Assembly (NCBI RefSeq): GCF_000336935.1
Contig: NZ_AOME01000076.1
Coordinates: forward strand, 10,511 to 74,510
Direction of reading: 5' to 3'
Source: Halococcus salifodinae DSM 8989
GTDB taxonomy: Archaea; Halobacteriota; Halobacteria; Halobacteriales; Halococcaceae
DNA length: 64,000 nt
How positions within the stretch are numbered: position 1 is the first letter of the stretch; every line of letters begins with the position of its first letter. The translations under genes were made by a program, and so were the position numbers. Positions 44,168-53,295 of this stretch are shown here, piece by piece. The notes beneath the pieces were generated by a model. That model did no database searches. It saw only the letters and a program-made list of their open reading frames with translations, and had not been told where the DNA came from.

Positions 44168-45447
44168 GCGACGCGGGTGGCGGTGCGGGTATCGGCACGG
44201 AGGGCCGGAACACGGACGGGAAGTTCGGCGAGTACGGTGGTCAGTACGTCCCTGAGGCGCTGATGCCCGCGATCGAGGAGCTGACCGACGCCTACGAGCG
44301 GTACGTCCTCGACAACGAGGACGGGTTCATGGACGAGTTCCGCGATCGCCTCCGCGACTTCGGCGGCCGACCGACGCCGCTCCAGCACGCCGAGCGGCTG
44401 AGCGAGCGCTACGACACCGAGGTGTACCTCAAACGTGAGGACCTGCTCCACGGCGGCGCACACAAACTGAACAACGCGCTCGGCCAGGTCCTGCTCGCGA
44501 AGTACATGGGCAAGGAGCGAATCGTCGCCGAGACCGGCGCGGGCCAGCACGGTACCGCGACCGCGATGGCCGCCGCCCACCTCGATATGCCCTGCGAGGT
44601 CTACATGGGCGAGACCGACATCAACCGCCAGCGCCCCAACGTCTTCCGGATGCGGCTGAACGGTGCGGACGTCACCCCGGTCACGGCGGGCCGCGGGACG
44701 CTGAAGGAAGCCATCAACGAGACGATGCGCGACTGGGCCACGACTGTCGAAAACACCCACTACGTGCTCGGGAGCGTCGTCGGCCCACATCCGTTCCCCG
44801 CGATGGTCAGGGACTTTCAGGCCGTGATCTCCGAGGAGGCCAGGCGACAGGTCCGCGGTCAGGCCGGCAGACTCCCCGACAGCGTGCTCGCGTGCGCAGG
44901 TGGAGGATCGAACACGATGGGGGCGTTCGCGGAGTTCGTTTCGGATGACGGGGTCGATCTCCACGCAGTCGAGGCGGGCGGCTCGTCGCTCGCGGTCGAC
45001 GAGGAACGCGGCGTCGCGCCCAACTCCGCGTCGCTCTCCACGGGAGAAGAGGGCGTGCTCCACGGCGCGCGCACGCGGCTCCTCCAGGACGACGACGGCC
45101 AGATCCTCGAATCCCACTCGGTCTCGGCAGGGCTCGACTACGCGGGGGTCGGTCCGGAACTCGCGCACCTCGTCGACTCCGGTCGGGTTCGGGCCACCAA
45201 CGTCGACGACGACGCCGCGCTCGCGGCGTTTCATCGACTTTCCAGCACGGAGGGAATCATTCCGGCGCTCGAAAGCGCCCACGCGCTCGCCCATCTCCAC
45301 GAGGCCCACGACGACCTCGGTGATACAGTCGTCGTGAACGTCTCCGGACGGGGCGACAAGGACCTCGAAACGGTGATCGAGGAGACCGATCGGCGCGAGA
45401 TCGACGAAGCGCCCGAAATGGACGTCTTCACGGAGGGACTCCGATGA
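44164..45447 (+). CDS. trpB: Tryptophan synthase beta chain
   Basis: A 427-aa PLP enzyme joining indole and serine. [20 protein letters not shown], the PLP Lys in [35 protein letters not shown] and [15 protein letters not shown] are all intact. The N-terminal 15 residues are Gly-rich and variable. GTG start overlapping trpC; ATGA overlap with trpA. Confidence 0.98.
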   Translation: MSDAGGGAGIGTEGRNTDGKFGEYGGQYVPEALMPAIEELTDAYERYVLDNEDGFMDEFRDRLRDFGGRPTPLQHAERLSERYDTEVYLKREDLLHGGAHKLNNALGQVLLAKYMGKERIVAETGAGQHGTATAMAAAHLDMPCEVYMGETDINRQRPNVFRMRLNGADVTPVTAGRGTLKEAINETMRDWATTVENTHYVLGSVVGPHPFPAMVRDFQAVISEEARRQVRGQAGRLPDSVLACAGGGSNTMGAFAEFVSDDGVDLHAVEAGGSSLAVDEERGVAPNSASLSTGEEGVLHGARTRLLQDDDGQILESHSVSAGLDYAGVGPELAHLVDSGRVRATNVDDDAALAAFHRLSSTEGIIPALESAHALAHLHEAHDDLGDTVVVNVSGRGDKDLETVIEETDRREIDEAPEMDVFTEGLR

Positions 45448-46283
45448 ACGCCATCGAGGCGGCTTTCGCCGAGGGACCGGCGTTCGTGCCGTACCTCGCG
45501 GCGGGTGATCCCGACTACGACGCGTCGCTCGAATACGTCGAAGCGCTCGCACGCGGCGGGGCCGACGTGATCGAACTCGGCCTCCCCTTCTCCGAGCCCG
45601 TCGCGGAGGGCCCGACGATCCAGGCGGCGGTCAACCGCTCGCTCGACGCCGGGATGACCCCCGAGCGCTTCTTCGCGTTCGTCGAGGAGCTCGATGTGGA
45701 CGTGCCGCTGGTCTGTATGACCTACTACAATCTGATCTACCGGTACGGCGATGATGACGCCGAACGACCCCGAGCGTTCGTCGAGCGCGCTGCCGCAGCG
45801 GGGATCGAAGGGTTCGTCGTGCCCGACCTGCCGGCCGAGGAGGCCGATCCGCTTCGCGAGGCCTGCGACGAGTTCGACTGTGACCTCGTGTTCATCGTTG
45901 CGCCCACGACCCAGGGCGAGCGCCTCGATCGGATCATGTCGCGGGTCTCGGGGTACGTCTACGTCCAGGCGCGCCTCGGCGTCACCGGCGCGAAGGCGGA
46001 CGTCTCGGCACAGACGGGACAGAGCCTCGATCGGCTCGCTGAGTGGGAGGTCCCGAAGGCGGTCGGGTTCGGGATTGCGTCGGGCGAGCAGGCGGGCGAG
46101 GTGGTCGCGGCGGGCGCGGACGGCGTCATCGTTGGGAGCGCGCTCGTCGACATCGTGGCCGAGGGTTACGAGGCAGGCGAGGATGCTGCGACCGTGGCCG
46201 AGCGACTCGAAGCGAAGGCCCGCGAACTCAAAGACGGGGCGGTCGCAGGCGCGCAACGCACACCGCGACCGGAACGAACATAA
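45444..46283 (+). CDS. trpA: Tryptophan synthase alpha chain
   Basis: A 279-aa TIM barrel that cleaves indole-3-glycerol phosphate to indole for Trp[40 protein letters not shown] (catalytic Glu) and [12 protein letters not shown] are family motifs; the second catalytic Asp is in PYLAAGDPD. The last 20 residues are a basic extension. Confidence 0.97.
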   Translation: MNAIEAAFAEGPAFVPYLAAGDPDYDASLEYVEALARGGADVIELGLPFSEPVAEGPTIQAAVNRSLDAGMTPERFFAFVEELDVDVPLVCMTYYNLIYRYGDDDAERPRAFVERAAAAGIEGFVVPDLPAEEADPLREACDEFDCDLVFIVAPTTQGERLDRIMSRVSGYVYVQARLGVTGAKADVSAQTGQSLDRLAEWEVPKAVGFGIASGEQAGEVVAAGADGVIVGSALVDIVAEGYEAGEDAATVAERLEAKARELKDGAVAGAQRTPRPERT

Positions 46284-46306
46284 CCGCCGTGCGACCGAAA
46301 ACCAGT

Positions 46307-47101
46307 ATGACATCCGGCACGCAGGCACGACTCGATCGCATCGGCACAGACGGTCGCTACCTCACGGTCCCGATGGATCACGGCATCACCATCGGGGCCG
46401 TCGGCGGCCTGAAAGAGATCGAGGCGACGATCGACGCAGTGACACGCGGCGGCGCGGACGCGGTCCTGACACAGAAGGGGATCGCACCGCGGGTCCATCC
46501 CAACAGAAACGACGCGGGCTACGTGGTCCACTGCAACGCCTCGACCGCGGTCGGGCCCGACGCCAACGACAAGCGGATGACTGCGACCGTCGAGGAGGCG
46601 ATTCGAGCGGGTGCGGACGCGGTCTCGATGCACGTCAACGTCGGCAGCGACTCCGAGCCGACTCAGATCGAGGACCTCGCGGAGCTATCCAAACGAGCCG
46701 GTGAGTTCGGGATCCCCGTTCTGGCGATGACGTACGCTCGCGGGCCCGGCGTCGACGCAACCGATCCCGAACGCCTCGGTCACGCGGTCCGGCTGGGCGA
46801 GGAGCTCGGAGCCGACGTGGTGAAGACCGGCTACTCGGGGGATGCAGAGAGCTTCGAGCACGTGGTCGAATCCACCCGACTCCCGGTCGTGATCGCGGGT
46901 GGCGAACCCGAGGGCGATCACGCGACGCTCGACGCTGTCCGGGGCGCGATGGACGCGGGCGCGGCCGGCGTCTCGATGGGCCGGACGATCTTCCAGCACG
47001 ACGATCCTGAGGCGATCACCAGCGCGGTTTCGGGCGTCGTCCACGACGACCTCCCGGCCGACGAGGCGCTCGACCGGGCGGACCTCGCGGTCGAGGCCTG
47101 A
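46307..47101 (+). CDS. 2-amino-3,7-dideoxy-D-threo-hept-6-ulosonate synthase
   Basis: A 264-aa class I aldolase-like enzyme (ADH synthase) opening the archaeal route to 3-dehydroquinate. PMDHGITIGAVGGL, GADAVLTQKGIAPRV, MTYARGPGVDATDPE and DVVKTGYSGDAESF (Schiff-base Lys) support the call. It lies 23 bp after trpA, and 3-dehydroquinate synthase II follows after one opposing gene, so both early shikimate enzymes sit beside the trp operon. Confidence 0.92.
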   Translation: MTSGTQARLDRIGTDGRYLTVPMDHGITIGAVGGLKEIEATIDAVTRGGADAVLTQKGIAPRVHPNRNDAGYVVHCNASTAVGPDANDKRMTATVEEAIRAGADAVSMHVNVGSDSEPTQIEDLAELSKRAGEFGIPVLAMTYARGPGVDATDPERLGHAVRLGEELGADVVKTGYSGDAESFEHVVESTRLPVVIAGGEPEGDHATLDAVRGAMDAGAAGVSMGRTIFQHDDPEAITSAVSGVVHDDLPADEALDRADLAVEA

Positions 47102-47112
47102 CCTCCTGTTCT

Positions 47113-47799
47113 TCAGAGCACGTCGTCGAGGTCGTGGAGGCTCTCGAAGACGTGGTGGGGCTCGTGGCCATCGCCGTCGCCCCGGTCGTCGCGATCGCCC
47201 ATGACCGGGAACCACGCCGCCTGAAGGCCGGCAGCTCGCGCGCCCGCCACGTCGTGTCGGAGCGAGTTACCGACGTACAGCGTCCGCTCGGGGTCAGCGT
47301 CGAGAGCGGTTATCGCTCGCTCGAACGGCTCGGTGGCGGGCTTTGGCGGGGTGGTCTCACCGGCGTAGATGTGGGTCTCGAAGGCGTCGTGGATGTCGAG
47401 CGCGTCGAGCTTTTGTCGCTGGGTCGCTCGCCCGCCGTTCGTGATCAGGCCGACGCGACCGTGCTCGCGGGCTCGATCTAGCGCTGTCTGCGCACCGGGG
47501 CGAAAGGAGACGTCGGTGTGATCGGTCGCGTCGTCGTACGCCCGTGCGAGCACGTCCGGACTGTCGATCTCACCGTCCTGACGCTCGCCCGCGACCCGGA
47601 AGGTCTTCGTCAGGAAGTCGATGTCGTCGTCGGCGTCGTCCACGTCGTCGGCGGCGGCCCAGAGCTGAGTCGGGTCGCAGAACTGCTCGACGCCCGCGTC
47701 GTCGAACGCGGTCGCGAGCACCTCGTCGGGGTCGTGGTCGTAGGTCAGCAGCGTCCCGTCGAGATCGAAACAGACCGTCGAAATCGGAGGTGTCGTCAC
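47113..47799 (-). CDS. HAD-superfamily hydrolase
   Basis: A 228-aa phosphatase-like protein. Motif I is STVCFDLDGTLLTYDHD, motif II LITNGG, motif III PKPATEPFERAI and motif IV LYVGNSLRHDVAGARAAG. It is the Cof/NagD-distant, phosphoglycolate-phosphatase-like HAD type with an alpha-helical cap. The start is a GTG; upstream in-frame codons belong to the antisense of the next gene. It is embedded on the opposite strand between two shikimate genes. Confidence 0.87.
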   Translation of the reverse strand: MTTPPISTVCFDLDGTLLTYDHDPDEVLATAFDDAGVEQFCDPTQLWAAADDVDDADDDIDFLTKTFRVAGERQDGEIDSPDVLARAYDDATDHTDVSFRPGAQTALDRAREHGRVGLITNGGRATQRQKLDALDIHDAFETHIYAGETTPPKPATEPFERAITALDADPERTLYVGNSLRHDVAGARAAGLQAAWFPVMGDRDDRGDGDGHEPHHVFESLHDLDDVL

Positions 47800-47905
47800 T
47801 GCCGGGCGTTGGCGAGCGGCGGCGATAAGCGTTCGGCCGCACACTGTCCGGGTTTCCGTTGGCGGTTTCGCCACGTTCAAGCCGCCCCGCACCGAGCGCC
47901 ACGCT

Positions 47906-49141
47906 ATGACACGTTCCGTCTGGCTCAAGGCCGACGACGCGGTGGGCGACTGGGAGAGTAGAAAGAAGCGGATCACCGCGGGGCTTGAGGCCGGCGTCGA
48001 CTGGGTCCTCGTCGACGAGGACGATGTCTCGCGCGTGCGCGATCTCGGTGCGGTGTCGATCGCCGCCTTCCGGAACGGGGGGATCGATGTCGTCGACACC
48101 GCAGACGACGGGCCGGATGCGGTCGCCGTCGGCAAGGACGGCGAGGGCGATGGCACCGCCGACCTCCCACCCGACCTCTCGGGATCGGCGGACCTCTCGA
48201 CGCTCCGACGGGGCGACGCCGACACCGCCTACGTCCGGGTGTTCAACCAGGATTACGAATCTTTCGCCGAGACCGCGGCCGAGGCCGCCGATCACACCCT
48301 CGTGGTGAGCGAGGACTGGACCATCATCCCGCTCGAAAACCTGATCGCACGGATCGGCGACGAGACCGAACTCGTCGCGGGTGTCGAGACCGCGGCGGAG
48401 GCCCGCACCGCGTTCGAGACGCTCGAAACCGGGGCTGACGGCGTCCTGCTCGATTCGGACGATCCCGACGAGATCAGGCAAACCGTCGAAATCAGGGACG
48501 AGGCCGAGCGCGAACAGCTCGACCTCCAGTGGGCGACGATCACCGAGATCGAGCGGGTCGGCTCCGCCGATCGGGTCTGCGTCGACACCGGCTCGCTGAT
48601 GGAGAGCGACGAGGGGATGCTCGTGGGATCGATGAGCCGCGGGCTCTTCTTCGTCCACGCCGAGACCGCCGAATCGCCGTACGTCGCTTCCCGCCCGTTC
48701 CGGGTGAACGCGGGCGCGGTTCACGCCTACGTCCGGACGCCCGGCGGCGGGACGAAGTACCTCGCGGAGCTAGGAAGCGGCGACGAGGTCCAGGTGATCG
48801 ACACCGACGGCCGGGCGCGCGAGGCGGTCGTCGGACGCGCCAAGATCGAGCGCCGGCCGATGTTCCGGATCGAGGCCGCAGTCGGCGGCGACACCGAGGC
48901 GGGCGATGTGGACGATTCCGGCGGGGTCGATGAGGCCGAGCTGGACGACAGCGACAGTACGCCGCCTGAGGGGGACCGGATCGAGACGCTGCTCCAGAAC
49001 GCCGAAACCATCAAAGTCGCCACCCGCGACGGGCCGCGGGCGGTGACCGATCTCGAAGCCGGCGACGAGGTGCGGGTCTACTACGAGGACACCGCCCGCC
49101 ACTTCGGCGAGGCGGTCGACGAGCGGATCGTCGAGAAGTAG
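47906..49141 (+). CDS. 3-dehydroquinate synthase II (archaeal)
   Basis: A 411-aa enzyme that converts the ADH product into 3-dehydroquinate with NAD. The N-terminus SVWLKADDAVGDWESRKKRI, ENLIARIGDETELVAGVETA, CVDTGSLMESDEGMLVGS and FRVNAGAVHAYVRTPGGGTK are typical. An acidic insertion of about 25 residues (around 331-356, DTEAGDVDDSGGVDEAELDD) precedes LLQNAETIKVATRDGP. It completes the archaeal entry to aromatic amino acids near trpCBA. Confidence 0.95.
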   Translation: MTRSVWLKADDAVGDWESRKKRITAGLEAGVDWVLVDEDDVSRVRDLGAVSIAAFRNGGIDVVDTADDGPDAVAVGKDGEGDGTADLPPDLSGSADLSTLRRGDADTAYVRVFNQDYESFAETAAEAADHTLVVSEDWTIIPLENLIARIGDETELVAGVETAAEARTAFETLETGADGVLLDSDDPDEIRQTVEIRDEAEREQLDLQWATITEIERVGSADRVCVDTGSLMESDEGMLVGSMSRGLFFVHAETAESPYVASRPFRVNAGAVHAYVRTPGGGTKYLAELGSGDEVQVIDTDGRAREAVVGRAKIERRPMFRIEAAVGGDTEAGDVDDSGGVDEAELDDSDSTPPEGDRIETLLQNAETIKVATRDGPRAVTDLEAGDEVRVYYEDTARHFGEAVDERIVEK

Positions 49142-49237
49142 CACCCAGGCCACGAAGCAGCGATCGTCGGATGGTTTTTCTCTCGGATCGTGGCACAATG
49201 ATAAGGTGGTGGGGGCGGTAGGTCCGTGTGGAGAATC

Positions 49238-50305
49238 ATGAACGAACGTATCGTCTTCGCGCGCGAGCCGGCCGAGTTCCTCGAAGGAATGGACTGCGAT
49301 GTCGTCGAGACGTACCACTTCGGCGATGTCGGGAGCGCGGCGCTCGTGGAGTGTGAGGCCGAGCACGAGTCGGCCATCGCCGACGACGACCGGGTGCTCG
49401 CGATCGAGGCGAACTACGAGATCGAACCTCACGTCGAACCCGCACACGTGAGCGAGGAGCGCGACACGGTGGCCACGATCGAGGACGTCCGGCGACTCCA
49501 CGACGTTCCCGAGGACGACGCCACCGGCGCGGGTCTCACCGTGGTGGCGATGGATTCGGGGATCGATCCCGACCATCCGGTGTTCGAGGACGTCGCCATC
49601 CAGCAGGTCGACGTCACGGGATCGGGGACGGGCGATGCGGTCGGTCACGGCACTGCCGTGCTGGGGCAGATCACCCGAACTGCCCCCGAAGCGGACCTGA
49701 TCGCACTCCGAATCTTCGGCGCGGAGGGCCGGACGAAAAACAACGTCATCATGCGCGCCTACGAGTGGCTCCACGACAACACCGACGCGTACGACGTCGT
49801 GAACATGTCGTGGGGATCGCAGGAAAACTCACGAGCGATCAACCGCGTCCACAACGGCCTCGTCGAGACGGGCATCCGGGACGTGGTGTCGGCCGGCAAC
49901 TCCGGGAAGCGATCGGGCAGCCCCGCGACTGCCGAGCGCGCGTTCTCGATCGCGGCCTGCACCGAGGACGGGGCGATCGCGGAGTTTTCTTCCTACAACC
50001 CCGACCGCGACAACCCCGACGTGGCCGCCATCGGGAAGGACAACCGACTCGCCCAGGCGTCGGGGACGACGATGGGAACCGATCTCGACGGGCCGTGGGT
50101 GAAATCGTCGGGGACCTCGTTTTCGGCTCCCGAGGTGGCCGGCATGGTGGCGAAGTATCTCGACGCCGGGGAATCGACGGAACCGGAGACGATCATGCGC
50201 GACTTCGAGGCGGCTGCTCGTGATATCCCGGACCAACCGCGCGATGGGGCCGGCCTCGCCGACTACGCGGCTGCCGTGAGGGGCGACGTTGGCGACGAGC
50301 GCTGA
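49238..50305 (+). CDS. Subtilisin-like serine protease without signal peptide
   Basis: A 355-aa S8 protease. The triad is Asp in VVAMDSGIDPDHP, His in GHGTAVLGQI and Ser in GTSFSAPEVAGM; the oxyanion Asn lies in SAGNSGKRSGSPATAE. Residues 1-75 look like an I9-type propeptide (DDRVLAIEANYEIEPH). There is no Tat or Sec signal, unlike the secreted halolysins, so it is probably intracellular. ATG 49238 is preferred over GTG 49226 because GGAG lies just upstream. Confidence 0.88.
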   Translation: MNERIVFAREPAEFLEGMDCDVVETYHFGDVGSAALVECEAEHESAIADDDRVLAIEANYEIEPHVEPAHVSEERDTVATIEDVRRLHDVPEDDATGAGLTVVAMDSGIDPDHPVFEDVAIQQVDVTGSGTGDAVGHGTAVLGQITRTAPEADLIALRIFGAEGRTKNNVIMRAYEWLHDNTDAYDVVNMSWGSQENSRAINRVHNGLVETGIRDVVSAGNSGKRSGSPATAERAFSIAACTEDGAIAEFSSYNPDRDNPDVAAIGKDNRLAQASGTTMGTDLDGPWVKSSGTSFSAPEVAGMVAKYLDAGESTEPETIMRDFEAAARDIPDQPRDGAGLADYAAAVRGDVGDER

Positions 50306-50326
50306 CCGCCGACAGCACCGGTGTCA

Positions 50327-50797
50327 TCACCCGTCAAGATCTCGAACCAACACGAATGCGTCCTCGCCGTCGGCGTAGTAGCCCGGTGAGGTGGTGCGGT
50401 GGGTGAAGCCGAACCGACGGTAGAGCGCGAGCGCGGGCTCGTTGCTCTCGCGGACTTCGAGCCTGACCGACCCTGCGTTCCGCTCGCGCATGACGTCGAT
50501 CGCCCGACCGAGTAGGGTCGCGCCGACGCCCTGCCCCCGGGCGAACGGGGCCACCGCGATGTCCTTGACGTGGCCGATCCGTCGGCCGCCGTTCGGCGTC
50601 ACGTCGGCGAGCACGTACCCGACCACCTCGCCGGAATCGGCCACCAGAAATCCCGGTTCGCCGAGGAACCGCTCGAACGCACGATACGGCCACGGCTGCG
50701 GAAACGAGGCCTTCTCGATCCGGAACACCGCCAGCAGATCGGCCCGATCGGCCGCACGGGTCCGGACGGGGCGATCGTCCGTGGCCGTCGTGGTCAC
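50327..50797 (-). CDS. rimI: RimI-type GNAT N-acetyltransferase
   Basis: A 156-aa GNAT enzyme that probably acetylates protein N-termini. HVKDIAVAPFARGQGVGATL is the acetyl-CoA loop and VRLEVRESNEPALALYRRFG the RimI signature. GTG 50797 is chosen over GTG 50821 because the TATA box at 50821-50827 places the transcription start there. Confidence 0.9.
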   Translation of the reverse strand: MTTTATDDRPVRTRAADRADLLAVFRIEKASFPQPWPYRAFERFLGEPGFLVADSGEVVGYVLADVTPNGGRRIGHVKDIAVAPFARGQGVGATLLGRAIDVMRERNAGSVRLEVRESNEPALALYRRFGFTHRTTSPGYYADGEDAFVLVRDLDG

Positions 50798-50820
50798 GCC
50801 CGGCGTAGGGCTGGTGGACA

Positions 50821-50827
50821 CTTATAC
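50821..50827 (-). promoter_or_regulatory. TATA box of rimI
   Basis: GTATAAG on the minus strand is centred 27 bp upstream of GTG 50797, predicting a leaderless transcript from that codon. Confidence 0.55.
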
Positions 50828-50970
50828 TGCCGGAGAATCGCCCCGTGATCGATCTCGCTGTCGGCGGAGTCGCCCTGGTTCGACGGAGTCGCCCCGAGCC
50901 GGGGGAATCGCCCCGAGTCGGCGGACCGTCGCGGTGCTCACTCGGGACGGGCGTGACACTGCGTCGTAAG

Positions 50971-50978
50971 AGATATAC
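50971..50978 (+). promoter_or_regulatory. TATA box of sepF
   Basis: AGATATAC is centred 27 bp before ATG 51002, the spacing of a leaderless gene. Confidence 0.6.
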
Positions 50979-51001
50979 CGCCGACGGCCGCGGTAGCGGG
51001 C

Positions 51002-51367
51002 ATGGGTCTGATGGACAACCTTCTCGGGAGTCGCGAGCCGCGACGCGGGACCGGCGGCGGCGAGTACGTCGAACTCGATGCCGACGACGTCGAGGGGTCG
51101 GTCGGCGAGACGGCGACTACGGTGCATATCGCCAGTATCGACAGCCAGCGTGACGTCATCGACATCAAAAACGCCATCTACGACGGCGACATCGTGATCG
51201 CCGACATCACTCGTCACTCCACCACCGACCAGACGATGGAGCGCATCACCCAGGACCTCCAGGAGATCACCAGCGAGGTCGGCGGCGACATCATCCAGAA
51301 GGCCGACGACCAGCTCATCATCACGCCCGGGACGATCGGCATTTCGCGCACGAAACTCGGCCAGTAA
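51002..51367 (+). CDS. sepF: Cell division protein SepF
   Basis: A 121-aa protein. A short N-terminal amphipathic helix (MGLMDNLLGSRE) can bind the membrane. The SepF core runs from YVELDADDVEG to the C-terminus with VIDIKNAIYDGDIVIADIT and LITPGTIGISRTKLGQ. It anchors FtsZ to the membrane in archaea. Confidence 0.95.
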   Translation: MGLMDNLLGSREPRRGTGGGEYVELDADDVEGSVGETATTVHIASIDSQRDVIDIKNAIYDGDIVIADITRHSTTDQTMERITQDLQEITSEVGGDIIQKADDQLIITPGTIGISRTKLGQ

Positions 51368-51431
51368 TCTCCGTCCCGTCGTTCTTTCCTCGCCCGTCCT
51401 CGCGGCTCTTGCGTACTCGTCCCTGCCGCAC

Positions 51432-51824
51432 TCAGACGTTGTCAGGTGTGTCCGCGTCGTCTTCGACCGTTCGCTTCATCGACTCGCGGCGGCTCTTCGC
51501 GTCGCGGCCGGTGGCTTCGAGCAGGAACTCGTTTTTCGCGTCGACCGCGTCGGCGGCCGCATCGGCGTTGCCTTCGGCGATCACGTCCTCGGCCGGCCGT
51601 TCCTCGAAATCGACTGCGAGAGTGTCTTTCTTGCTGCCGTAGGATACCGTGCCCGCGACGATCCGTTCGAACACCGGGTTCTCGGGATCCTCGACGACGT
51701 GGAGATCGCTGCCGTTGTGCTCCTGGGTCGCCGTAATCTCCCCGAAGTACCCCTCGACGGTGCCTGTCATGTCGGGGATCCGTTCGTCGAGATGCTCACC
51801 GCGCCGCATCTTGTACTCACGCAT
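51432..51824 (-). CDS. DUF5611 family protein
   Basis: A 130-aa acidic protein starting MREYKMRRGEHLDERIPDM, a start I recall for haloarchaeal DUF5611 proteins. GTVEGYFGEITATQEH and KKDTLAVDFEERPAEDV follow, then a helical C-terminus. Function is unknown. Upstream in-frame codons belong to the spacer before the next gene. Confidence 0.75.
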   Translation of the reverse strand: MREYKMRRGEHLDERIPDMTGTVEGYFGEITATQEHNGSDLHVVEDPENPVFERIVAGTVSYGSKKDTLAVDFEERPAEDVIAEGNADAAADAVDAKNEFLLEATGRDAKSRRESMKRTVEDDADTPDNV

Positions 51825-51850
51825 GAACGGTTCGTTTGCGAGCAGCGGGG

Positions 51851-52816
51851 TTATTCCTTTCGCGTCCCGCGCGCGAGATACCCCGTCCGACACTCCGGAC
51901 AGCTGTCACCCGCCCGCAGCGGCGAGTCGACGACCACGGCGGTGAACCCACACTGCCGGCACACGAACGTCTCTCCCGGCTCGGCCGTCCCGGGCGAGCC
52001 GTTCGTCCCGGCTGCACCTTCCTCTTTCGCGCGCGCTTCAGCTCTCTCCAGCGTCCACCCCTCGGTGAGCGGCTGTGTCCTCGATCCCGGGTCGCTGCCG
52101 GCCGCGGTGTCAGCTGCGTCGCCGATGGGCGTGAGCGACCCCACCCCGTTCCCCGTCCGTCCCGTCGATCCTGCCGATTCGGTACCTGGATCCGCTGGCC
52201 ACTCACCGGGTGCGCGGCCCGGTTCGTCGGCAGGGTCGTCAGTCCGTGACGCCTCGACGGTCGGAATCTCGCTCTCGTCGTCCGCCACAGCGGTGTCCGT
52301 CGCGGTGGTGCCGGAGTCGTGTTCGGTCGCAGCGGTGTCGGATTCGCGTTCGGTCGCGGTGGTGTCGGTCGTTGGCTCGGCTGCAGTGGCGTCGGGCTCG
52401 TGTTCGTTCGCGGCCGTGCCGCTTGCTGGCTCGTTCGTCGATAGCCCCTCGACGTCCGTTCCCGAGATCTCGTCGAGTGAGACCGCCGTGTCCCCCGTAG
52501 AACTCGTCGCGTCGTCGGTCGCGGTTCCGCCATCGAGCGTGCCGTCCTCGATCGTGATCGAGCCAGTTCCGTCGGCCGCCACGTTCTCCTCGGCGGTCGC
52601 CGCGACCACGCGGCCATCCCCGTCGCGGACCACGCCGGCCTCGGGTTCAAGCGCCGTGATCTCGGTGTTCGCCGAGACGGTCCGTTCGTGACCGCAGTGT
52701 CGACACGTCTGGACCCGCTTTGCCGTCCGGACGACCTCCGCTCCCCGTTCGTCGCGCTCGCGCTCGACGCCGGTCTCACCGTAGTCGTGCCCGAGCACCG
52801 AACAGCGAAGCCCCAT
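51851..52816 (-). CDS. Zinc-ribbon protein with long low-complexity linker (DUF7093-like)
   Basis: A 321-aa protein. An N-terminal zinc ribbon (LRCSVLGHDYGE and QTCRHCGHERTVS) and a C-terminal one (FVCRQCGFTAVVVD and DSCPECRTGYL) flank about 200 residues rich in Thr, Ala, Asp and Glu, including imperfect repeats of TAATEHDSGTTATDTAV type. The start MGLRCSVLGHDYGE matches a haloarchaeal family I recall as DUF7093. Nucleic-acid binding is possible. Confidence 0.7.
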   Translation of the reverse strand: MGLRCSVLGHDYGETGVERERDERGAEVVRTAKRVQTCRHCGHERTVSANTEITALEPEAGVVRDGDGRVVAATAEENVAADGTGSITIEDGTLDGGTATDDATSSTGDTAVSLDEISGTDVEGLSTNEPASGTAANEHEPDATAAEPTTDTTATERESDTAATEHDSGTTATDTAVADDESEIPTVEASRTDDPADEPGRAPGEWPADPGTESAGSTGRTGNGVGSLTPIGDAADTAAGSDPGSRTQPLTEGWTLERAEARAKEEGAAGTNGSPGTAEPGETFVCRQCGFTAVVVDSPLRAGDSCPECRTGYLARGTRKE

Positions 52817-52965
52817 TGAAACGCCATTGGGACCCTGTGTGACATAAAGACTCCCCTTCGGGCGAACGAAACCGGAAGAGCAGGCGACGCGGTCGAGATG
52901 GTCGTGGCGACGACCACTCCATCGAGGGGATAAGGGTAAGTCGAATCCGACCGAACCCGCAGTCC

Positions 52966-53259
52966 ATGAAGGCAAAGCGGGAGTTCCGGAACCGCGACGA
53001 CACGGAGGTGGCCGTCCTCGACGCGCTGGTCGATCGTCAGGACGGCATGACCGTGTTCGAACTCCGCTCGCACGTCGCGGTCGGCATCGACGATCTGGAG
53101 GATGCGCTCGCCGCGCTCAAGGACGACGGCCTGATCGAGGCCGACGACGACGGCGAGCGCATGTTGATCAAACCCGACGACCAGGTGGTGCCCGAACCAG
53201 GTGACGAAGACACCGAGGAGTCGTTTTTCGATGAGCTCCGCGATCGGCTCGGCCTATAG
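52966..53259 (+). CDS. Small winged-helix protein (DUF6432-like)
   Basis: A 97-aa protein: KREFRNRDDTEVAVLDALVD, a helix-turn-helix TVFELRSHVAVGIDDLEDAL, a wing LIEADDDGERMLIKP, and an acidic tail ending FFDELRDRLGL. It is probably a DNA-binding regulator; the target is unknown. Its TATA-like GATAAGG about 40 bp upstream is shared with the divergent zinc-ribbon gene region. Confidence 0.72.
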   Translation: MKAKREFRNRDDTEVAVLDALVDRQDGMTVFELRSHVAVGIDDLEDALAALKDDGLIEADDDGERMLIKPDDQVVPEPGDEDTEESFFDELRDRLGL

Positions 53260-53295
53260 CACGACTTATCCCCGCCCGGGGCCGACGATACGGAA

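Noticed and set aside
43333-45552. A 739-codon open frame antisense to trpC and trpB
   Set aside because: trpC and trpB on the plus strand are complete, conserved and translationally coupled; the antisense frame is a high-GC shadow.
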